Origin: Labedella phragmitis
Lineage (GTDB): Bacteria; Actinomycetota; Actinomycetes; Actinomycetales; Microbacteriaceae
Assembly (NCBI RefSeq): GCF_004078635.1
Contig: NZ_RZNB01000003.1
Span: 62,001 to 126,000 of the forward strand
Reading direction: 5' to 3'
Length of the DNA stretch: 64,000 nucleotides
Position 1 is the stretch's first letter. Each line of letters opens with the position of its first letter. The notes under the pieces are model-generated. The model searched no databases. It was given only the letters and a program-made list of their open reading frames with translations, and was not told the DNA's origin. A program made the position numbers and the translations under genes. This document shows positions 58,384 through 64,000 of the stretch, in pieces.

Positions 58384-58967
58384 CGATCAGGTCGCGACGC
58401 CGCCGTTGACGGCGAGCCGACCGCTTGTCGTTCGCGGTAGGCGTTGACGTTCATGCGGTTACCGCAGTTCCCTACGTCGCAATAGCGCTTCGAGCGATTG
58501 CGCGACAGGTCGATCAGGACCGCGTCGCAATCGGACGCCTCGCACACGCGCATCCGCTGCCATTCATCCGCGCGGATCACGTCGACGAACGCCATCGCCG
58601 CCTCCACCTGCAGTCGCGTCACGACAGGCGCCTCCGCCTCGGTCGCGTGGATGTGCCAGTCGAAACCGTCATGGCGCCGCAACTGCGGAAGCGCCGAGCC
58701 CTCACTCAGGAGGGCGTTGATCTCATCCACAGCGGCGTCGCGTTCGCTCGTCCAGATCGCGCGGAGCCGCGGACGGAGCGCGCGAACCGCGTCGATCTCC
58801 TCCTGCGTGCCCGACCGCGACCCCGTGAATGCCTGCCCGTCGAGGAACGCGAGCAAATCGGCGCTCGTGGCGAGCTCGTCCTCGCCGGATTTGGACGCCG
58901 ACGGCACGGTGTTGACGAGCGCGGCGGCGCAACTCAACGACAATTCCGTGTCATGAGTGAAAATCAT
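58287..58967 (-). CDS. CGNR zinc-finger / ABATE-domain transcriptional regulator
   Basis: 226 residues. The N-terminal ~130 residues are the helical ABATE-like domain (LSLSCAAALVNTVPSA at the start). The CGNR zinc finger follows: RVCEASDCDAVLIDLSRNRS and KRYCDVGNCGNRMNVNAYRER give C-x4-C..C-x4-C with the CGNR signature (about residues 142-180). A ~45-residue Ser/Ala/Arg tail comes after, and its DNA overlaps the end of the cytidylyltransferase gene. Family members are DNA-binding regulators. AGGAG 5 nt before the ATG lies inside the operator, so a bound regulator could block its own message. Divergent from a DMT exporter. Confidence 0.88.
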   Translation of the reverse strand: MIFTHDTELSLSCAAALVNTVPSASKSGEDELATSADLLAFLDGQAFTGSRSGTQEEIDAVRALRPRLRAIWTSERDAAVDEINALLSEGSALPQLRRHDGFDWHIHATEAEAPVVTRLQVEAAMAFVDVIRADEWQRMRVCEASDCDAVLIDLSRNRSKRYCDVGNCGNRMNVNAYRERQAVGSPSTAASRPDRQPRAATGSDTMAPASSEARARRSAVLDVDIV

Positions 58968-58968
58968 G

Positions 58969-59030
58969 TTGACTCCTGACAGCTCGCGGACATAGTGTCA
59001 GGATCATCATAGCTTTTGACTCCTGACAGG
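58969..59030. promoter_or_regulatory. Three-site operator between the CGNR regulator and the DMT exporter
   Basis: TTGACTCCTGACAG occurs twice in the same direction (58969-58982 and 59017-59030, the second as TTGACTCCTGACAGG without change). Between them TGTCAGGA (58996-59003) is the inverted core. TTGACT (58969-58974) with CATAGT (58991-58996) at 16 nt makes a possible promoter for the exporter, and the repeats overlap it. The sites are expected to bind the CGNR protein. Confidence 0.7.
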
Positions 59031-59037
59031 ACCCCTC

Positions 59038-59994
59038 ATGCGCTCGACGACAGCACCCACGGCCGGAATCCTGATCGGGATCGTCTCGGCCCTGGCGTTC
59101 GGGGCGAGCGGCCCCTTCGTCAAGACGCTCCTCGAGGCGGGTTGGTCCCCCGGGTCCGCCGTGTTCCTGCGGACCCTCGGAGCGGCGGTCGTGCTCGCGC
59201 CGATCGGTCTCCTCGCGCTCCGCGACCGCTTCACCCTTCTCCGCACCGAATGGCGCCTCATCGTCGGGTTCGGACTCGTCGCGGTCGCCGGAGCGCAGCT
59301 CTGCTACTTCGCCGCTGTGTCACGGATGCCCGTCGGGATCTCGCTCCTCATCGAATACCTCGCGCCAGTACTCCTCGTGATCTGGGCCTGGGCGCGGAGC
59401 CGTCATGCTCCGACGCGGCTCACGACGCTAGGTTCGGTCGTGAGCATCGGGGGGCTCGTGCTCGTCCTCGACATCGCCGGCGCCACTCCCGACCTCCTCG
59501 GAGTGATCTTCGCCCTCGGCGCGGCCGTGTGCCTCGGCGGATACTTCGTCCTCTCGGCGAGGCCGACCGAGCTCCCGCCCGTGGCGCTCGCGGCCGGCGG
59601 GCTGCTCGTGGCATCGCTCGCGCTCGGCACCGCCTTGCTCGTCGGCGTCCTGCCGGCGTCCGCCCCGCTCGTCGACGTCGACCTCCTCGGCACGATCGTG
59701 CCGTGGTGGGTGCCCATGCTCGTGATCGTGCTCGTCGCGACGGCCTTCGGCTACGTGTCCGGGATCATCGCGGCGAGCCGGATGGGTGAGCGGCTCGCGT
59801 CGTTCGTCGGGCTCTCCGAGGTCCTCTTCGCCGTGCTCATCGCCTGGCTGCTGCTCGGGGAGGTGCCGGCCCCCGTCCAGGCCGTCGGCGGAGCGCTCAT
59901 CGTGGCGGGAGTCGTGCTCGTGCGCCTCGACGGCGGGCGGGCCGCGACGACCCGTACGGCGGAACCGGTCCCCGCCGCTCGAGCGCGCGCCTGA
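59038..59994 (+). CDS. EamA/DMT-family transporter
   Basis: 318 residues, ten membrane helices in two EamA repeats. GILIGIVSALAFGASGPFVK, RMPVGISLLIEYLAPVLLVI and GFGLVAVAGAQLCYFAAVSR in the first half; FGYVSGIIAASRMGERLASF and EVLFAVLIAWLLLGEVPAPV in the second. DMT proteins export or take up metabolites and amino acids; the substrate is unknown. AGGA lies 9 nt before the ATG. Regulated, by context, by the divergent CGNR protein. Confidence 0.92.
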   Translation: MRSTTAPTAGILIGIVSALAFGASGPFVKTLLEAGWSPGSAVFLRTLGAAVVLAPIGLLALRDRFTLLRTEWRLIVGFGLVAVAGAQLCYFAAVSRMPVGISLLIEYLAPVLLVIWAWARSRHAPTRLTTLGSVVSIGGLVLVLDIAGATPDLLGVIFALGAAVCLGGYFVLSARPTELPPVALAAGGLLVASLALGTALLVGVLPASAPLVDVDLLGTIVPWWVPMLVIVLVATAFGYVSGIIAASRMGERLASFVGLSEVLFAVLIAWLLLGEVPAPVQAVGGALIVAGVVLVRLDGGRAATTRTAEPVPAARARA

Positions 59995-60036
59995 CGCTCC
60001 CCCCGGCCGGCAGCCACGGCGACGGGCGACGTCCGA

Positions 60037-62178
60037 TCAGGACGTGAGGCTCGGGCGGCCCGGCTTCGCGAGCGACTTCTCGTCGACCGGCGCGTCCCCC
60101 GATTCGCGCAGGGCGCGCTGGTAATCGCGCGCCTCGTTCTGGCGGTCCGCTTCCGCGCCCGACGTGATGGCGGCGCGGACATGTCGCTGCTCGTAACCGA
60201 ACGCGTGGACGAGGTCGAGGGCGTGCGGGCGGAGCCTCGCCACGAGACGGTTGATGTAGGCATCGACGGCGGCGGCGCGCTGCGGCGAGAGCCGGCCGTG
60301 GATGAGGTACCACGCGAGGTGCTTCTCGAGCAGCGAGAGCCCGAACAGGTCGCGCAGCCACGTGAGCACAGTCTTCGAATCGGGGTCCTCGATCTTCTCG
60401 ACCGCCTCCGTGAAGGCCTCCCACTCGAGCAGCTCACCGTGCGCGCGAGCCGCCTCGATGAGCTCGTTCTGGTGCGCGTTGAAGAGAGCGGCCGCCTCGG
60501 CCTTCCCGAGCTTGCTCGCCGGCCGGAGCTGTTGCGCGACCTCCGCGATCATCGTCTCGACGCGATCGGTGAGGAGCTCGCGCTGCACTTGCGTCTCCCG
60601 CAACTGCCCGACGGACCGACGTACGCGGCCGAAGTCCTTGAGGGTCTGTCCGAGCGACCGCAGGCCGGAGCCGTGGTACGCGCGATCGGCCGCCTGCTCG
60701 ACGACGAAGCGCGCGAGGGCACCGGCGTCCGCCCCCCGGAACCGCTTGGAGTAGTCGGAGAGGAGACGCTTCGCGACGAGTTGGAGGAGCACGTTGTTGT
60801 CGCCCTCGAACGTGACGTACACGTCGAGGTCGGCCCGGAGTCCCGTGAGGCGGTTCTCCGCAAGGAACCCGGCTCCGCCGCACGCCTCGCGCGCCTCCTG
60901 GATGGTGTCGAGCGCCGCCCAGGTGGAGAGCGGCTTGAGAGCGGCCGCGAGGGTCTCGAGATCCTGTCGGTCGACGTCGGTGTCCGCGGCTCCGCTGAAC
61001 ACCGCGTCGAACTTCACGAGCAGTTTGTCGTGCGCGAAGGTGTGGGCGTAGGTCTGGGCGAGTCGCGGGAGCAGCCGGCGCTGGTGGCGTTGGTAGTCGA
61101 GCAGCACCTCCTCGTCCGTGCCGGATCCTGCCGTGAACTGCCGCCGCTGCGAGCCGTATTCGATCGCGATCTGGAGCGCGAGCGCCGAAGCCGCCGTCGC
61201 GGCACCGTCGAGCGAGACGCGCCCCTGCACGAGCGTGCCGAGCATCGTGAAGAAACGACGTCCCGGACTCTCGATCGGGGAGCTGTAGGTGCCGTCGGGC
61301 GCGACGTCGCCGTAGCGGTTGAGGAGGTTGGTGCGGGGCACCCGCACGCCGGAGAAGTGAAGTCGGCCGTTGTCGATGCCGTTGAGCCCGCCCTTCAGCC
61401 CATCGTCCTCGCCGCCGATGCCCGGGAGGAACGCACCGTCCTCGCCGCGGATGGGGACGTAGAGGGCGTGGACGCCGTGGTTGACGCCCTTCGTGATGAG
61501 TTGCGCGAACAGCACGGCGGCCTTGCCGTGCACCGCCGCGTTGCCGAGGTAGTCCTTCCACGCGCCACGGAAGGGCGTATCGATCACGAACTCCTCCGTC
61601 ACGGGGTCGTACGTCGCGGTCGTCCCGATCGAGGCGACGTCGGAGCCGTGTCCCGTCTCCGTCATCGCGAAGATCCCCGGGACCTCGAGCGACATGATGC
61701 CGGGCAGCCACGCGTCGTGGTGCGGTCGCGTGCCGAGGTGGAGAACGGCGGCGCCGAAGAGTCCCCACTGCACCCCCGACTTGATCTGGTGCGAGGGGTC
61801 TCCGACGACGAGTTCCTCGAACCCCGCGATGTTGCCGCCGTGGTCGTCGCGCCCGCCGAGGTGGGTCGGGAACGCGCGGTGCACTTGCCCGTTGTCCACG
61901 AGACGACGCAACTGGTCGAGCGCCCGCTCGCGGTGCTCCGGATACGGGAGACCCTCGATCTTCTGCATCTCGGGGGTCGCCGCGAAGTCGCGCGAGGCGA
62001 TCCGCTCCTCCGGCCACGTGCCGAGGAGCAGTCGTCGGACGGCCCCGATGTCGATGCGAACGCCGTCGCGGTCCTCGACGGGCCGCGTGTCGATGGGACC
62101 CGTGTCCACGCGCTCCGTCACGTCCGCGACCTCGGCGGCCTCGGCGTTGGTGTCCGTTCGACCGACGGTGTTCGACAT
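60037..62178 (-). CDS. Acyl-CoA oxidase/dehydrogenase family protein
   Basis: 713 residues, the length of peroxisome-type acyl-CoA oxidases rather than ~400-residue dehydrogenases. FAMTETGHGSDVASIGTTAT (FAD and acyl-CoA site), GAWKDYLGNAAVHGKAAVLF, GLNGIDNGRLHFSGVRVPRT and AIEYGSQRRQF followed by EVLLDYQRHQRRL match the ACOX group. EACGGAGFLAENRLTGLRAD carries the conserved Gly-Gly region, and a long C-terminal domain follows. It should oxidise acyl-CoA to the 2-enoyl form; in bacteria some members pass electrons to other acceptors than oxygen. GAGGGAGAG precedes ATG 62178. Confidence 0.9.
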   Translation of the reverse strand: MSNTVGRTDTNAEAAEVADVTERVDTGPIDTRPVEDRDGVRIDIGAVRRLLLGTWPEERIASRDFAATPEMQKIEGLPYPEHRERALDQLRRLVDNGQVHRAFPTHLGGRDDHGGNIAGFEELVVGDPSHQIKSGVQWGLFGAAVLHLGTRPHHDAWLPGIMSLEVPGIFAMTETGHGSDVASIGTTATYDPVTEEFVIDTPFRGAWKDYLGNAAVHGKAAVLFAQLITKGVNHGVHALYVPIRGEDGAFLPGIGGEDDGLKGGLNGIDNGRLHFSGVRVPRTNLLNRYGDVAPDGTYSSPIESPGRRFFTMLGTLVQGRVSLDGAATAASALALQIAIEYGSQRRQFTAGSGTDEEVLLDYQRHQRRLLPRLAQTYAHTFAHDKLLVKFDAVFSGAADTDVDRQDLETLAAALKPLSTWAALDTIQEAREACGGAGFLAENRLTGLRADLDVYVTFEGDNNVLLQLVAKRLLSDYSKRFRGADAGALARFVVEQAADRAYHGSGLRSLGQTLKDFGRVRRSVGQLRETQVQRELLTDRVETMIAEVAQQLRPASKLGKAEAAALFNAHQNELIEAARAHGELLEWEAFTEAVEKIEDPDSKTVLTWLRDLFGLSLLEKHLAWYLIHGRLSPQRAAAVDAYINRLVARLRPHALDLVHAFGYEQRHVRAAITSGAEADRQNEARDYQRALRESGDAPVDEKSLAKPGRPSLTS

Positions 62179-62381
62179 CGACTCTCCCTCAGGCTCTCAT
62201 CGCGCCGACGCGGCCGGATCGCGGTCGGATCGACCGCACCGTCGCCGCGTCGCGTCTCGCGTCGATTCCACGGTACGAAGCTGCGGCGTCGACGGGAAAT
62301 GAGCCGTCCGCCGCTCACAAACCGTGCGCCTCGGACACCGTCGACCTTTGTGTGAAGCCACAACGCGACGCGAACGGGGCG

Positions 62382-64000
62382 TCAGACGGCGTCGGACACC
62401 GGCCCGTGCGCGTGGGCCTCCACTACGGCGATGAGTGCGTCTCCGAAGCTCGCGCGCTTCTTCTCCCCGATGCCCGAGATGCCGTCGAGTTCCGCGACGG
62501 ATCGCGGCTTGGCGAGCGCGACGGCCCGCAGTGTCGCGTCGCCGAAGACGATGTACGCGGGGACCCCCGCGCTCTTCGCCTCTTCCCCCCGCCAGGCGCG
62601 GAGCGCCTCGAAGAGCTCGCGGTCCGCGACGTCGAGATCGGCGGCGGCGGGTCTCGCGGCCTTCGACCGCGTGACGCGAGCCGTCTCCGTGCGCATCGAG
62701 ACCCTGCGCCCGCCCGAGAGCACATCGCCGCTCGCCTCGGTGATGACGAGGGTGCCGTACTCGCCGTGCGTGGCGAGCAGGCCACCCGCCAGGAGCTGAC
62801 GGACGACGCTGCGCCACTGCTGATCGGAGAGATCCGCTCCGATCCCCCACGTCGCGAGCGCGTCGTGGCCGTGCTGGCGCACGCGGGGCGTCTCGTTGCC
62901 GCGCAGGATGTCGATGAGGTGGCCCGCGCCGAACTGCTGGTTCCGCTCGCGCTTGAGGCGGACGACGGTGGAGAGGAGCTTCTGCGCAGGGACGGTCCCG
63001 TCCCAGACCTCCGGCGGAGTGATGCACGTGTCGCAATTGCCGCACGGGGTCGACTCCTCGCCGAAGTAGCGGAGCAGGTTGACCCGACGGCAGTCGACGG
63101 TCTCGCAGAGCGCGAGCATCGCGTCGAGGTGAGCGGAGAGCCGCCGGCGGTGAGCGAGGTCTCCGGGGGACTCGTCGATCATGCGGCGCTGCTGGACGAC
63201 GTCGTTGAGTCCGTACGCGAGCCATGCGACGGACGGCTCGCCGTCGCGCCCCGCTCGACCCGTCTCCTGGTAGTAGCCCTCGACCGACTTCGGGAGGTCG
63301 ATGTGGGCGACGAAACGCACGTCGGGCTTGTCGATGCCCATGCCGAACGCGATCGTCGCGACGATGACGACGCCATCCTCGCGGAGGAACCGCGACTGGA
63401 CGCGTGCCCGCTCCGACGCCTCGAGACCCGCGTGGTACGCGAGGGCGTCGACGCCGTTCGCCCGCAGGAACTCCGCCGTCTTCTCGACCGTGTTGCGGCT
63501 GAGCGCGTAGACGATCCCGGCACTGCCGTCGCCTTCGGTGCGGATGAACTCGAGGAGCTGCTTCCGCACCTCGTTCTTCGACACGATGCGGTATTGGATG
63601 TTCGGTCGGTCGAAACTCGAGACGAAGTGGCGCGCCCCGCCGAGCGAGAGGCGCTCGGCGATCTCTCGGTGCGTCGCGGCCGTCGCCGTGGCCGTGAGGG
63701 CGATGCGTGGGACGTCCGGCCACCGCTCCGCGAGCTCGCCGAGCGCCAGGTAGTCGGGGCGGAAGTCGTGACCCCACTGCGAGACGCAGTGGGCTTCGTC
63801 GATCGCGAAGAGCGAGACGCGCCCACGTTCGAGGAACCGCTTCGTCTGTTCGGACGACAACCGCTCGGGCGCGATGTAGAGGAGATCGAGCTGGCCGGCG
63901 ACGTAGGCGCGCTCGACCGCGTCGCGCTCGTCTCGGCTCTGGCTGGAGTTGAGGAATTCGGCCCGGACGCCGACTGCGCGGAGCGCCTCGACCTGATCGT
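62382..64000 (-). CDS. recQ: ATP-dependent DNA helicase RecQ (5' end outside window)
   Basis: The last 539 residues are visible; the start and Walker A lie beyond the right edge. Motif Ia-Ic ([20 protein letters not shown]), LLYIAPERL, motif [22 protein letters not shown], motif V and motif VI ([20 protein letters not shown]) are intact. The zinc site (CETVDCRR.. CGNCDTC), the winged helix and a C-terminal HRDC domain ([20 protein letters not shown]) complete a standard RecQ. It unwinds 3'-5' at forks and recombination intermediates. Confidence 0.95.
   Translation of the reverse strand, partial: DQVEALRAVGVRAEFLNSSQSRDERDAVERAYVAGQLDLLYIAPERLSSEQTKRFLERGRVSLFAIDEAHCVSQWGHDFRPDYLALGELAERWPDVPRIALTATATAATHREIAERLSLGGARHFVSSFDRPNIQYRIVSKNEVRKQLLEFIRTEGDGSAGIVYALSRNTVEKTAEFLRANGVDALAYHAGLEASERARVQSRFLREDGVVIVATIAFGMGIDKPDVRFVAHIDLPKSVEGYYQETGRAGRDGEPSVAWLAYGLNDVVQQRRMIDESPGDLAHRRRLSAHLDAMLALCETVDCRRVNLLRYFGEESTPCGNCDTCITPPEVWDGTVPAQKLLSTVVRLKRERNQQFGAGHLIDILRGNETPRVRQHGHDALATWGIGADLSDQQWRSVVRQLLAGGLLATHGEYGTLVITEASGDVLSGGRRVSMRTETARVTRSKAARPAAADLDVADRELFEALRAWRGEEAKSAGVPAYIVFGDATLRAVALAKPRSVAELDGISGIGEKKRASFGDALIAVVEAHAHGPVSDAV

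Overview
The window is 64 kb of very GC-rich DNA with dense coding, many GTG starts and ATGA/GTGA gene overlaps. Its gene order (tilS-hpt-ftsH-folE-folP-folB-folK-DUF3180-two PH-domain proteins-DUF2520 protein) is typical of Actinomycetota, most like Microbacteriaceae. That placement rests on gene order and protein style, not on a marker-gene comparison. No rRNA, CRISPR array, prophage or insertion sequence was found.

Layout. (1) 1-12.4 kb, minus strand: housekeeping genes running from tilS down through hpt, ftsH and the folate genes to two membrane PH-domain proteins and a DUF2520 protein. Two unrelated genes sit inside it: bioY, and an isocitrate lyase/PEP mutase-family gene with its own terminator. 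At the left edge are a lysine/alanine-repeat protein and the first residues of an adenylate-forming enzyme. (2) 12.5-17.7 kb: ppa, an M23 cell-wall peptidase with a likely Tat signal, a Glu-Asp-Phe tRNA trio, and several very small acidic proteins around a HhH-GPD repair protein. (3) 17.8-24.6 kb: a fatty acid desaturase, a cold-shock protein with a long leader, a DUF4126 protein and sbcDC. (4) 24.8-30 kb: a sodium/organic-acid symporter with its DUF485 partner, divergent from a GAF-LuxR regulator followed by prpB and prpC. This looks like a short-chain acid uptake and methylcitrate module without prpD. (5) 30-33.6 kb: an acyltransferase, a membrane protein and a PadR regulator in one operon, plus a zinc metallopeptidase. 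(6) 33.7-58.4 kb: a Wzx/Wzy-type extracellular polysaccharide locus. It has an initiating sugar phosphotransferase, five glycosyltransferases, a Wzz/tyrosine-kinase fusion, an opposing low-molecular-weight phosphatase, a Wzy-like polymerase, an acyltransferase and a Wzx flippase. It also holds two large secreted proteins (a beta-helix protein and a 1796-residue propeller/LamG/PKD protein) that share a homologous beta-rich module, and a divergent cytidylyltransferase / CDP-alcohol phosphotransferase pair. (7) 58.3-64 kb: a CGNR regulator and divergent DMT exporter with a clear three-site operator, an acyl-CoA oxidase-like enzyme, and recQ running off the right edge.

Regulatory reading: several genes (sbcD, hpt, two small ORFs, padR, perhaps tilS) have a TANNNT -10 hexamer 6-8 nt before the start codon, the pattern of leaderless transcripts. 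Many convergent gene ends carry long perfect hairpins with little or no T tract.
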